DNA of 64,000 bases, taken from NCBI GenBank assembly GCA_029204225.1, contig CM055104.1:44695835-44759834 (forward strand), in the 5' to 3' direction. Source of the stretch: Diphasiastrum complanatum. Taxonomy: Eukaryota > Streptophyta > Lycopodiopsida > Lycopodiales > Lycopodiaceae. Below the pieces are notes generated by a model. It did not search any database. It had not been told where the DNA came from and saw only the letters and a list, made by a program, of their open reading frames with translations. How positions within the stretch are numbered: the stretch's first letter is position 1; every line of letters begins with the position of its first letter. Below are positions 13,561-24,169 of this stretch, piece by piece. The position numbers and the translations under genes are program-made.

Positions 13561-14218
13561 CCGGTGCTTGATTTGAGCAGCTGATTGATCTGATTTCAGG
13601 TGTGGGGCTCCAACAAACTGAGTGAAAACCGAAATTTTACTATAAGAAATCCAAAAAATTTTGTGTCTCTACCCTCGCTGACTGGACAGCCACCTGTCTA
13701 GCCCAATTTTCTGAAATTCAAGGCCCAATACCTGCTTGAATCTCTGATCTGACCTCAAGCAGTAGGTCGCTGGTCTGTGGCAATCTAGTTTGAAGTTCAA
13801 ACTACTGAGAAATCTCAGAAATCAAATTTTTCAGCTCCCTATCCAACGTTGACCCTGCTACTCTATTTCTGATTAGAACTTACTCTAATCTACTCAGAAC
13901 TTGCTACAATTTTCAGATCTAAAGACTAGATATACAATGATGGATCTACCCATTTTTTTCCCTTGAATTATCGCTCAGATGACTTAGAATTTTACTGAAA
14001 TTGCCTTGTCAGATAGCTGTCTCTATAGCAATGGATCTCTCTCAGAAATCTAACTCATATTCCAACTGAAAGGAAGATGATTCAATGGAAATTTTCACAA
14101 TAGAAAGCTACTCCTCCAACGCTGGATCTGTCTCTCCTATTTACCAAAGTTTTTAAGAGATTCTGAGCACTCTCTCTACTTTCTCCTTGCTGCTACTTAG
14201 CTCCCAAAGATGGAGATG
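13561..14218 (-). other. Probable LTR-element leader
   Basis: Non-coding DNA immediately left of an exact primer binding site on the minus strand, in the position of a 5' untranslated leader. It contains many CTGATCTGA/TCTGAAAT-like words and no gag frame. Confidence 0.35.
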
Positions 14219-14230
14219 GCTCTGATACCA
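14219..14230 (-). promoter_or_regulatory. Primer binding site, exact 12-bp match to tRNA-iMet type
   Basis: Plus-strand GCTCTGATACCA is the exact complement-sense form of TGGTATCAGAGC. The LTR starts 1 bp to the right with TGTAATAGATCC. Confidence 0.75.
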
Positions 14231-14231
14231 G

Positions 14232-14589
14232 TGTAATAGATCCTAACACCACAGTAGGGCAAACACTAACTGATCCACCCAACCTTGCCTACTCCATGAT
14301 ATAGAGTAAGCCCCTCCTAGCCCAGTGTGAAGACTGGTAGCATGCAACTGCCAAGTGTCGGCCACGTGTCACTGACGTGGCCGACTGCATGTCGGGACCC
14401 AACTGGGAGTCCTATCCTGCTGACAAGGTCCCTAGGTTGTGTTAGGCCCGCCATGGCTATGGACCGTGCTGGGGCACACTACTCACACTATCTTCCCCTG
14501 TTGGTCGTGTACGTTGGACACGACCCTGACTGTGGTATCTGACCTATATGTGTTCTCTAGGGTTTGGCACTGGTCATGAGCTCGTAACA
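14232..14589 (-). repeat. Candidate LTR (358 bp)
   Basis: On the minus strand it reads TGTTACGAGC at the start and GATCTATTACA at the end, next to the primer site. The TGT...ACA ends and the position support an LTR. No paired LTR was found. Confidence 0.45.
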
Positions 14590-15419
14590 CCACCCACTGC
14601 TTTTCCACCAAATTAAAAGCCAAATCGACATCGCCTTCCGAAATGCACTTTGTCGCCAACTCCCAACTACGTGCCCAATGGAATGTTTGGCGCGCTTCAA
14701 TCACTTTCTCCGCTGCAATCACTCTGTTTTACGGTACCATACTTGCAGGTATAGTCCAGTTCCGTTTGGAGGTTATAGCCTTTCGTGGATCAAAACGGAT
14801 AAAGAACCCAAAAATAGGGATTTTTCTAGTATTTGAACTGTTTTTTCAAAGTGAAAAAACTTCACCTTTCATAAACGTGGGACCCAACTCCGATTTCACA
14901 TTGAAGATTTTTAATGAAGTTGCATGTCCAGATGCACTTCATACCCTTCGAAGCCTTTCAAAGCCCATCCAGTGGTTCATCTCCATCTGACGGCCCTTAT
15001 TGAAAGCGATTTCCACCCTTGATCAAGGTGAGTGCAACTCCGAAGGTCTTGCTGTCTCCTATGCATCGATGGCTCATCCTATAGCCGCTACATACCAAAT
15101 GACACTAAGCCTTTGCCTCAACTAGGTGCGCAAACTCCTCCACGAGCTTTCTCTCCTTTGGCTATGGAGGTTTTGAGATGGCCGCCCTACTCCACATTCA
15201 TTGTGCCCTCTCCTCCACGCGGCCCTCCATGGCCTCCTGATTGCTAGCTCGCGCTGCCAAGGCACCCTCCTCTGTGCCTTTACAGCTTCAGATTTCGTTG
15301 AGCATGCAAAGAAAGCCAAGATTTTGTACTACAAAATTCTAGGTCAGGGTTTTTATTCATTCTTTTCACTTAGCAGCCTATATACAAATCTTCAACAACC
15401 AAATCTTTTTGCTCTAAGG
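14590..15419. other. No gene recognised
   Basis: The open frames 14643-14990 (+) and 14483-14722 (-) show no family motif. The minus frame reads EARQTFHWARSWELATKC, which is not enough to name. DNA at 15120-15250 is CT-rich. Confidence 0.3.
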
Positions 15420-15769
15420 TCGCCCTACAGCTGGGAAGCTGATGCTTTAATTCGTTTGTCAAACGGTGTCCAATTGAATGCACACCAATCACAAACACCA
15501 AGTAGCCTCTCTACGGAATTTTCAGAATTCCGTCTTTCTTGAGTTCTGATTCAGCCGACAACTCCTGTCTCCGAATCCTCTTATAGTCTCAAGCTTAGCA
15601 GGCTTTTGTATGCTAGAAGTTGTGCACCAGTGCTTCACTTTCCATCTACAACCCGCCGTAAACCCCGAACTCTTAAAAGACTCTTCTCCCGAAGCTCTCT
15701 TCAATGACGACACTGTATTGTGTACACTCCCTGTACGGCTTCAAACTAAGTTGATACCAACTTAGAATT
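15420..15769 (-). repeat. Dispersed leader repeat, paired with 45180-45526
   Basis: Collinear with 45180-45526. Shared stretches include AAGTAGCCTCT, CAACCCGCCGTAAACCCCGA, AGACTCTTCTCCCGAAGCTC and CTTAGAATTTGCTTCAAAC. The primer site present in the other copy is degraded here (TTGATACCAA, about 15751). It reads as a 5' leader on the minus strand. Confidence 0.6.
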
Positions 15770-15931
15770 TGCTTCAAACTCAAAATGAAATTACACTGTA
15801 CATATAGTTCTTCACTCAGGCAACCCATGCATGACCTAGGTTGTCGTTGACGGGATGCGTGTCCCGTCGACTCGCCTCGTGGCGAGGCCAACTGATCTTT
15901 ATCCACTGATAGGATCCATAGTACAGTAACA
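15770..15931 (-). repeat. Candidate short LTR, family shared with 45527-45764
   Basis: It starts TGCTTCAAAC and ends CAGTAACA on the plus strand. The segment CTCGCCTCGTGGCGAGGCCA is shared exactly with the 45.7-kb copy. This copy lacks about 80 bp that the other carries after CTTCAAAC. Confidence 0.45.
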
Positions 15932-15934
15932 CAG

Positions 15935-17003
15935 TGATTCTACTTTGATTCTAACTAAACTAATACTTTGTTGTTGCTCAAATTCCCTCTCAACTATATG
16001 TGCTTTGTACTCATTGAGTAGCCCATTTTCTCCATAATTAGATTCATAAATCCATTTACAAATGATAAACACCTTATAATCAGGTAGCTCAATTAAGTCC
16101 CAAGTCTTCTTTTTCATTATTGCTTCCATTCCAGTTTCCACATTTGCTTTCCATTCTTTGTGCTCCTTTGCCTATATAAAAGACATTGGCTCATGTGTTT
16201 TGAGTACTAAAATATCAAAGCTAGATTTATCTCCACGCATTGCGGGCATCTATTTCACATTGGCCTTTTGAGCTCTCCTTGTTCACTAGATTTGAGATTC
16301 TTTCCCTCCTTTCCCTTCCTGGTTACCTTCAAATATGACTCGGGTAACCTCTTTGGTCATCTATGGTCTTGTCTTTGTCCTTTGATTCTTCCACATCTAG
16401 TTCTTTCTTAATTTCAACACTCATATCATCCTCCACAAATTCTTGAGTCATATTTTTTTTTGGTGCTTACCCATTTCATCAAAGATTACATCCCTATTAA
16501 TGATAAGCTTATGTGTATCCCTCTCATCTATAAGCTTTGGCTTTCTCATCGCCAAGAAAAATATTTTGCGTTTGAATTTCCTTGTGTCTCATAAAAAATG
16601 TGTGTGTAAGCACTACAACCAAATACTCTCAAATGTGGAAAATTCCAATAAGTGTTTCATAGGGTGTCAACCTTCCAGTGAATTCATAAGAGATTTGCTC
16701 ATGATATGAGTGTCAGCTACAAGCTTATGACCAAAACATGTTTGGTAACTTCTTGCGCTTGAGCATTGATCTAGCCATTTACTCTATGTTTCCATTTTAC
16801 AACTGATTTTGTTGCCATGAGTAAGGAGTTACAATTTGTCTCTTGATCTCTTGATCCTTGCAAACCTCAAGCCCCACCCTCGTCCAACGATCCAAAAGCT
16901 TCCATCCAAAGTCATGATTCACAATGAAATATTTCAAGTCTTTAAACATGGCTAACTTCATTAAAGTTAAGCCCAAAAGAGGGAGTGGTGTATTCCCAAC
17001 CAC
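15935..17003 (-). pseudogene. Ty1/copia polyprotein remnant: integrase end, linker and RT start
   Basis: Read leftwards, the frame LGLTLMKLAMFKDLKYFIVN and DQEIKRQIVTPYSWQQNQL (16797-17003) corresponds to the copia integrase region with the usual TPYSPQQNG motif. Next come broken pieces reading LRVFGCSAY and INRDVIFDEM (integrase C-terminus/linker). The start of RT follows (15935-16141: MEAIMKKKTWDLIELPDYK, ICKWIYESNYGENG, YKAHIVEREF), equivalent to the KWVYK...YKARLVAKGF motif. Frames are broken by many stops. Its left end runs into the 15.8-kb LTR-like repeat, so the RT core is lost. Confidence 0.75.
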
Positions 17004-17516
17004 AAGTGAAGCTACAAGCTAGGTCACTGTCCTCGTCCAAGGATGGCGAAGAGCTCTTTGCATCTACCATCATCTTTGCATAATCTAGGAACTCTCCATT
17101 GCCCTTGGATGGGGGAGGGAACTAGCCTACACCTTCAACTACTATTAGAAATACACTCCTCCCTAAAAAAGATTCGTGTGGCCATGTTAGGAGAAGTCAC
17201 CATATGACCTTTTAAGTAGGTTTTAATTTTTAATGCACCATAAACTATCATAATTCATGAACTAGCAATATGGCATTATTGAATAGTCTATAATGAATAA
17301 CAATTAAGGTTTTTTTGTGAATTTATGGACTTGTGGACCTATGGACCAATGTACGATTCTTTTTGGTTCATCGATTAGAAAGAACATTTTCACTACCTTA
17401 CAAAGCCTAAAATTCAAACGAAGCTTGATTTCAAAGACAGGTTTTAACACAAGGCCCAACTTCCACTACACATAAGACACATGGTTCCAATTAAAACCTT
17501 ACATGTCTTCACTCGT
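17004..17516. other. No gene recognised
   Basis: AT-rich DNA. If 17517-17583 is a SINE head, part of this stretch would be the SINE body and tail read on the minus strand. Confidence 0.3.
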
Positions 17517-17583
17517 GCATTGGGGATTTGAACTTGGGTGAGCAAACCTACAACCCAAGCTCTGAGCCATCGAGCTAGGACCC
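17517..17583 (-). mobile_element. tRNA-derived SINE head (or tRNA-like relic)
   Basis: The minus strand reads GGGGTCCTAGCTCGATGGCT and, 33 bp later, AAGTTCAAATCCCC. These resemble the internal polymerase III boxes A (TAGCTCGATGGC) and B (AGTTCAAATCC) at tRNA-like spacing. A tRNA-like 5' end GGGGTCC is present. The boxes deviate from consensus at a few positions and no intact cloverleaf was worked out, so this is a SINE head or a tRNA pseudogene rather than a working tRNA. Confidence 0.5.
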
Positions 17584-18370
17584 CTTGGATTGAAAAACTA
17601 ATATCATGCTACACCTAGATTGATTTTAAAAGTGAAGTAAGGGCTAGTGCACAATCTTATATCCTAAATCCATAGTATAACCATGAACCAACCCATGCGT
17701 GGTGTGGTGGTGTAGCACTCTTGGGTTGGGCTTGTAAGTTCTCTATTGACGTGTGGGCAAACACGTGCCTAGTTTAGAAAAGATGGAACTATGAGCCAAG
17801 CCTAGAGACTAGTGGAGCCTAGATTTGAACCTAGTTATACATTAAGGTGCCAAGGCATAAGCTTAGATACTACAACAACATGGATCCAACCTTAGCTTAA
17901 TCTTGAAATTATACATTAACAAAAACCTAAAGTTCAGCATTTGATATGTATGCAACCATGAAAGGCCTCAAGTATGTAGGTTTTTGAGCCCAACAAAAGA
18001 AAAAGGTGGATTAATTGAAAAATTTGTAGGAGGCAAGCATTGGAATCATTGTAAGGCAGTTGGATTGAGCATTTAATGGCACCTTTTAGAACATTCTAAT
18101 TTGAAGTGACATAAAAATGTGCCAATCCCTACAAAGGTAGTTCTAATTTGTGTTTGAATCTATATTCTCTCTTTATCAAGAGACCTTTTCCATACCAAGT
18201 CATCATGTGAATGAGATGCTCCTAGCCCTTGCAAAAAAAAAGGTCGATTGCTAGGAGGAAATTGTGAACTTCGGATGTTTGAATGCCACTTTGTACTTAA
18301 AGCATTGTTGGTTGATATCTTCTCTTATTAATGCTTTGATGCACTTTGATAAAAACCTATCATTATTACA
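17584..18370. other. No gene recognised
   Basis: AT-rich DNA without a recognisable frame or repeat boundary. Confidence 0.3.
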
Positions 18371-19170
18371 ATAAGCCTAGTCACTGGGGGCATGAGTGCT
18401 TCGAGAAGCAAAAGGAAGCAAGAAACACAAATTGCAGGTGAGCAATAATGTTGACCAACAAATATTTGACAATAATGATGAAGGCGAGGCTCAAATTTGT
18501 TCATTATCAATGACAAGTAATGAGGTCAATAGTACCTGGTGCATTGGAATGTCCAAGCACATGACCTCATGGAAAGAGTGATTCTCAAAATTTAGAGAAA
18601 TCCACAATGATGACGACATTGGACAAGTGCATAGTCGGTTACCACCCGTGAAATGCGTTGGAGTTGTGTTAGTGAGAGACTATCCAATGGAATGGTAAAG
18701 CAAATTAAAAAAATGTGCGATTTGTACCCATTAGCCACAAATTTGGTCATCTTAGTGTTCAAAGATTGCAAATTTGAAGTGGAATATTATTGTAACTGGT
18801 TAGCTTAACATTTCATTTGAAGGTAGAATTTGTGAATGATGTATTATGGGCAAACTGGGCAAACATCATAGGGACTGATTTTCCAAGAGTGAAGCAAAAA
18901 TTAACTAGTGGCATTCTAAATCTTGTTCACATGAATCTATGTGGACCTATGTAGACTAGATCACTTAGTGGCATTTACTATTTCATTTGTTGACGATGAT
19001 AATAGCTACATGTGGATTTGTTTTATGAGCAAGAAGTCAAATATTCTCGCAAGATTCACGGAATCCAAGGCTCTAGTGGAAATACAAATAAGATGTTGCA
19101 TCAAGACATCGAGGTCTGATGGTGCTAATGAATATTTTTCAGTGGAGTTCATAGAGCATGCATCCTAAAT
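18371..19170 (+). pseudogene. Ty1/copia protease and integrase start, heavily decayed
   Basis: After a knuckle-like relic (HECFEKQKEAR), the frame STWCIGMSKHMTSWKE (about 18531-18580) matches the copia aspartic protease start (normally W-I-D-S-G-C-S-x-H-M-T). The catalytic DSG is replaced by CIGM, so it cannot be active. Further on, LVHMNLCGPM (about 18920-18950) and the broken frame with FVDDDNSYMWICFMSKKS resemble the copia GAG-pre-integrase and integrase core (HxDLCGPM, DDYSRxxWVY). It stops at 19166. Confidence 0.65.
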
Positions 19171-19371
19171 AATCAAGACGAGAAATTCATTTCCCCAATG
19201 ACTAACATTATACTATCTCCAATGCGATAGAGGCCTTTCGAGCGCAGGGAAATTTAAGGTGGGCCATGACTCCCGTCTGGCCCCCACTTCTAACGTCAAT
19301 CATCCAAAAACGTCGGGACGGGATGGGAAGCACTAGCTCTTGCGTAGGCTTTAAATGCCTGTTGCGCTCAA
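19171..19371. other. Short non-coding spacer
   Basis: Lies between the copia relic and the inverted repeat upstream of the pseudouridine synthase gene. Nothing recognisable. Confidence 0.3.
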
Positions 19372-19488
19372 ATGCACATCCAACGGAAGTGGTCAGGTGA
19401 GAGTATGAGACGCTAGGTCTCTCACTTAACCACATCCGTTGGATGTGCATCTCAGTTTCTCGCTTAACCACAACCGTTGGATGTGCAT
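19372..19488. repeat. 15-bp inverted repeat with a duplicated right arm
   Basis: ATGCACATCCAACGG (19372-19386) is perfectly inverted as CCGTTGGATGTGCAT at 19436-19450 and again at 19474-19488. The right arms lie inside a 38-bp direct repeat beginning CTC(A/G)CTTAACCACA. It sits about 90 bp upstream of a TATA-like element for the PUS gene and may be a MITE relic or cis element. Confidence 0.85.
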
Positions 19489-19575
19489 CCGAGCACGACA
19501 AGCATTTATTGCCTCTGCATTTTTCAGACAAAATGGGCAGAAGGTACCACTTTGCAAGGTACCCTAAATAGACCA

Positions 19576-19585
19576 CAATATAAAG
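19576..19585 (+). promoter_or_regulatory. TATA-like element of the pseudouridine synthase gene
   Basis: CAATATAAAG lies about 450 bp before the ATG and about 70 bp before the first upstream ATG, in front of CT-rich, leader-like DNA. Assigned by sequence and position only. Confidence 0.35.
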
Positions 19586-19645
19586 CATGTGATACCTAGA
19601 ATTAGGGCATAGGACGAGGAGGCAAGAGAGGAGCTCTTTTGGGCG

Positions 19646-19693
19646 ATGGCGTTCTCCTCCTGCTCAAACCCTAGACGGCCGACCTCCGCTTGA
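19646..19693 (+). CDS. Possible 15-codon upstream ORF in the leader
   Basis: ATGGCGTTCTCC starts a short frame (MAFSSCSNPRRPTSA) ending TGA at 19691-19693. It contains a telo-box-like AAACCCTAG (19666-19674), a motif common in promoters and leaders of plant translation and RNA-processing genes. Whether it is transcribed is unknown. Confidence 0.3.
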   Translation: MAFSSCSNPRRPTSA

Positions 19694-20024
19694 GCTCTGC
19701 TTCCTCTGCTTTTTCCTCTCCACAAATCACATCCAGGCTGTGTTCTTCTGCTATGGCAGGATCCTGCATTCATCGCGGAGGTTTGCAGATGCTTGCGTCT
19801 TCGACTTATTTAAGGATTTGTTGAAGGAAGAAGTATGAATCATGGAATGCAGCTTTTGTGGTATGCAGAGATAGGCTGAAGAGCATGGATTTTAGATCAA
19901 GCGCTTCTGAAGTGGAGGTTGTTGTTGGCAGAGTAGCACTTTCAGAGGTGAGCAGACCAGTGTCCTTGTTTAGGTTGCCATGTCAGCTGATGTCCGAAGC
20001 TAGAATAATTGATTGTGAGGTGTA

Positions 20025-22183
20025 ATGAGGAAAGGAAACGAGATGGAAAGTTCAAGTGAAAAACAGAAAATACAGGACGAAATCAAAACCGAAATGTTCT
20101 CATCTCGGGTGAACGATTCAGTTCAAGAAAAAGAAATAAGTTATTGTAATGGAAATGGTTTGCAATCGGCTGTTGGTGATGAAACCCTTGCATGCCAGAT
20201 GTTTCATTGTGAGGCTGGATTGAACGGTAATGAAACTTCTGTTTCGAGAACAGGCAAGAAAAGCGAGTGTGTTCCTTTGGGAATGGAGCTCAGGGTCCGA
20301 AGTGAAGAAGAGAGACTTAATACTGTGAACAGAAAGATAGACGCTGAAAGCGAGCTGGAGGACAATGGCATCAATAAAAGCCAATGGCAGAATGTCCATG
20401 AGGCAAGCGATTTCGTCTTCAAGAACGCGGCTGAACTATTGAAGGTGTCTAATCAAGCACATGCTGCAAGCATTGGCAATGAACTTATGGAAAAGAGTAT
20501 TCATAATGTACCGGGGAAGAAAGCAGATGTAGCTGATGTAGCTCGTAAGCTTTCTGAATATGTGGAGGCTGAAGCTATCTCTAGGGATAACCTATATGAT
20601 AAAAAAACAACTGTTATGAACGGTGGTGAGATTATGGTTAATCAGTGCCAAGCGAATAGTGATTATAGAGGAAAGGAATTAATTGAGGAAATAGAAGCTC
20701 ATAAGGAACATGGGGCTGTGATTCCGATAGAGGCAGCTATGTCTCAACATCAAAGCTTTGCAGATGGTGGAACTGAAGAAAGAAACCCTGAACAGCAAGG
20801 TGTTTTCATCCACAGAAAAAGGAGTATTGCAGAAGCTGATTTAGGAGGAGTAGGAACAGAAAGGCTGAAGAAGAGCCTTAAGCCAGAAGGAGTTGATGAA
20901 GTGTCTGCTAACTCGGCTGGGAATGAAGGTCCCAATGACTGTCATACTCAGAGGCCGGAAACTGCTCCTGAAGACATCAACTTAGAAACTTCAGTTTGCA
21001 AGGAGGGCGAGAGTACTACAGTTCCTCGTGTTCCTCGCTACAAGAAAAGAAAGATTGCACTTTTTGTGGCATATTGTGGAGTAGGGTATCAAGGAATGCA
21101 GAGGAATCCAGGCGCAGTCACTATAGAGGGTGACTTGGAAGAAGCCCTTTTCAAAGCGGGTGCCATTGCAGAATCCAACTTTGGGGACCCTTGGAAAGTT
21201 GAGTGGATGCGGGCAGCAAGGACTGACAAAGGGGTGAGTGCAGTGGGTCAGGTTGTGTCTGGAAGATTTTTCATTGATCCCGCAGGTTTTGTGGAGAGAG
21301 TGAACTCTCATCTTCCAAGGCAAATTCACGTGCTTGGTTACAAGCGGGTAACCAATACGTTTAATGCAAAAAATCTCTGTGATAGACGCAGGTATGAGTA
21401 TGTCCTGCCTGTGTTTACCTTTGATCCATCAGCCCATCTCGACCGAGAGAGTGTGAAGCAACTTGGAGGCGGGATCAAAGTCAGTATCTGCTCTGAAACC
21501 AGGCAAGGATCAGAAGGGACAGTCATCAATGAAGACTTTAAGAACGCTGCTCAAGATATCACAGAACTTTCACAAAATATTCCAGATGACGTCCTCCAAA
21601 GAGAGTCTGTAAGAGAACATTCAGAGGAAGAGCCTCAATTGGAGAATGGGATGGAAGCCGTGGACAGAACCTTGCCAAAAAGGTATCCTAAGAATCACAC
21701 TCAAGCTACAGATGTTAGTAACGTTATCCTACGTGGTACAGTCCCTTTTGATCCTTCCATGGGAGAAAATGAAGTCCAACAAGAAGTTCACAGTTCTTCC
21801 CAGCATAATGATGGTGAGAAATTTGGGTCTTTAGGTGTATCTTCCGAACCAGTGATCTTATCGAAAGAAGCTTCTGTAAAAGCTAATTTTCAGTTTGGGG
21901 AGAAACACCTTTCGCACTTCAATAGCATTCTCAGCCATTATGTTGGAACACACAACTTCCATAACTTCACATCCCGCATGAAGGCAGAGGATCCAAGTGC
22001 CAAAAGATACATCGTGTCATTTGAAGCATGCAGTGTTTTCACCATTGGATGTATGGAGTTTGTAAAATGCAAAGTCGTTGGGCAAAGTTTTATGCTTCAT
22101 CAGATTCGTAAAATGATTGGTCTTGCTGTTGCTATAGCACGTGGATGTGCTCCTCTATCAATCATTGAAACTGCCTTAAGAAG
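20025..22183 (+). CDS. PUS1-like: tRNA pseudouridine synthase, PUS1/TruA family, exon 1 (residues 1-719)
   Basis: The enzyme isomerises specific uridines to pseudouridine in tRNA (and some other RNAs). An in-frame TGA nine bases upstream makes ATG 20025 the first available start; Met-7 (20043) is an alternative. Residues 1 to about 340 are an acidic, low-complexity extension. The catalytic core begins KIALFVAYCGVGYQGMQRN (from residue 343), with the catalytic Asp in ARTDKGVSAVGQ (Asp401), then RRYEYVLPVFTFDP (about 455). A non-conserved insert of about 150 residues is followed by GTHNFHNFT and the end motif GQSFMLHQIRKMIGL. The frame stays open to 22202, but AGAAG|GTATTA at 22183/22184 is a splice donor (phase 2). 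Splicing to 28299 restores the conserved C-terminus. There are no stops or frameshifts, so it is probably functional. Orthology to PUS1 rather than to a close paralogue is inferred. Confidence 0.9.
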
Positions 22184-22658
22184 GTATTATTTGGACATTT
22201 GATTATTGTTTGAACCTTGCAAAGAAACATACTACATAGACTATCTCATTGTTGGCATATTCTTTAGTCAGCTAATTTACTTGTTTTGAAGCTCCTGTTT
22301 TCTACAAGCATGATGAAAGTGAATGCTGAAAAGGGAGGAAGTTTTTAAAATGCTTGTAGTTCATTCTGCCTTTATAGAACTTTTCAGTGCAGTTTGCTGA
22401 TCATTTGAAATTGATGCACCTAGTGTTGGGCGTCGATGAAATTTATGATTGTAGTTAGACTCAATAGTTTAAGGTGCACGTATTGCTTCTTACATTTCAA
22501 TATAGTTCTTCGATTTAACATTTACCTATATGGTTGTTTCCATTGGTCGAATTCCCTTTTGTTGTTTTATATATTTGTACCTGATGTACTTTCGAAGGAG
22601 TAAATCCAACAGTAGGGTATAGTCAAACAAATATAATGTGGCATGTTTAATTGAGCAT

Positions 22659-23745
22659 TCAAAGAAGTAGGTATAAGTCAATGGAAAGACATTTTGACAT
22701 TAAGATGTCCAACCTCATACGTTCCTCAAAGTCTATTAGGGTTTGTTCTGAGACAATATTGTCTCCTTCTTGCATCACCCGCTTCAGTCGACTGACATGA
22801 AAGACCGGATGTACCTTTGCGGATTCTGGCAAAGCCAGCTGGTAAGCAGAACTTCCAATTCTCTTGAGTATTGTGAATGGACCACAATACCTCGGGGACA
22901 ACTTAGGACACTTGCCTGTGCTTAGAGTGGTAGAGTCTTCAGGAACTTTCAGAAACACCCGATCACCTTTTTGGAAGGTAACATCCCTGCAGGTGTTATC
23001 CGCATAATGCTTAGCTCGCGCTTGCGCTTGCTTCACATTAGCTTTAGCTATTTTGATCATGGTTTCCATATCCTCAAGAAACTCTCTAATACTCTGTACT
23101 TTCCCTTTTCTAAGCCCTACGGCCATGGGGGCATACATTAACATGAATGGGCTGTACCCTGTAGTGGAGTGTTTAGTGTTGTTATAAGCAAACTCTAAAA
23201 GCGGAAGATACTCTTCCCAATATGTTTGCTTCTTACTAACATATGCTCGTAGCATATCCTCTAGAACTTGATTGACCCTTTTCGTATGACCATCCATTTC
23301 AGGATGATCAATGAAGCTCATAGACAACTTAGTTTCTAACTGTTAAACAGCACCTTCCAAAAGTTACCTGTGAATTTTGGATCTCGATCATTAGCTTATA
23401 AATATTTTCTACAAAAAGCCTGGCAACTTTTGGAGCTGTAATAGTTTTCTTGGTCGGGACAAACCGCACCATCTTGGTCAATCGGTCTACAACTACCTAA
23501 ATCGAGTCATGGCCTTTACTCGTTTTTGGTAACCCCACTATAAAATCCATGTTGATACTCTCCCATCTACCACCGTGTATCTCTAGTGGCTGGAGGAGCA
23601 CGCCTACCTTGAGACGTTCAGCCTTTATGGCCTGGCATGTGGTGCACCTTAGCACGTACTCCTGTACATCTTTCTGCATACTAGACCAATGAAACTTATT
23701 CTTTGCAAGAGCATAGGTCCTCTTTATCCCAGGATGCCCTGCACT
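22659..23745 (-). pseudogene. Gypsy integrase
   Basis: The H2C2 zinc finger spans about 23640-23745 (GHPGIKRTYALAKNKFHW, then VLRCTTCQAIKAER). The core begins GRWESINMDFIVGLPKTSKG at 23500-23570, giving the first acidic residue of the DDE triad. The second part (22659-23327) has the family end of the core with the glutamate region altered, [20 protein letters not shown] in place of the usual YHPQTDGQTERVN. The C-terminal [21 protein letters not shown] and [11 protein letters not shown] follow. The middle (23328-23496) is broken by stops. Confidence 0.9.
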
Positions 23746-24015
23746 GGGACTGTCGTGACTTTCCTCAAGAATTTGGAGCCCGAAGTCACCGTCCTTGGGA
23801 ACACATACCCTTCCTTTATGAAGGAGGTACCCGTCCTCAATGGAGAAATTCTTCCATCGAGCATCCGCAACACTGCTGATGGCACATCCACTTCGGATGT
23901 TTCCGCAACATCTTCAGGTGGCGCGTCCCGTCCCGACGCAACTGTAACATCTTCCGGTGGCCGCAACATTCTCTGATGGCCATGGTGTGGCTGTGGAATT
24001 CCTTTGCTCAATAGC

Positions 24016-24169
24016 CTACCACACAAGTGCGTAGTGAGAATCACTAACGCACTTTCTTCTGAGCGATTCCAGGAATTCACTCTTGAATGCCATAAAACTT
24101 AGTGCGCTTACCATGGGCATTCGACTCTGGGCATCTGCTACCACATTGTAGCGCCCTTTCCTACTTAAG
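24016..24169 (-). pseudogene. Truncated RNase H remnant fused to the RT thumb
   Basis: Directly after TPPVL the frame reads RKGRYNVVADAQSRM, the motif that normally closes the RNase H domain (RYNVVADALSRM). The intervening RNase H core of about 100 residues, with its catalytic acids, is absent. The frame ends at 24016. Confidence 0.75.

Noticed and set aside
14483..14722. Possible helical-repeat protein on the minus strand
   Set aside because: Only about 60 residues, no repeat unit, overlaps a candidate LTR end.
17517..17583. Functional tRNA gene
   Set aside because: Box A and B deviate from consensus and I could not draw a sound cloverleaf, so it is kept as SINE-like only.
20118..20422. 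Minus-strand frames inside PUS exon 1
   Set aside because: Antisense shadows of a well-supported coding exon.
22184..22202. Extension of PUS exon 1 to the in-frame stop at 22202
   Set aside because: The added residues YYLDI are not conserved, and a phase-matched donor precedes them with the true C-terminus at 28299.
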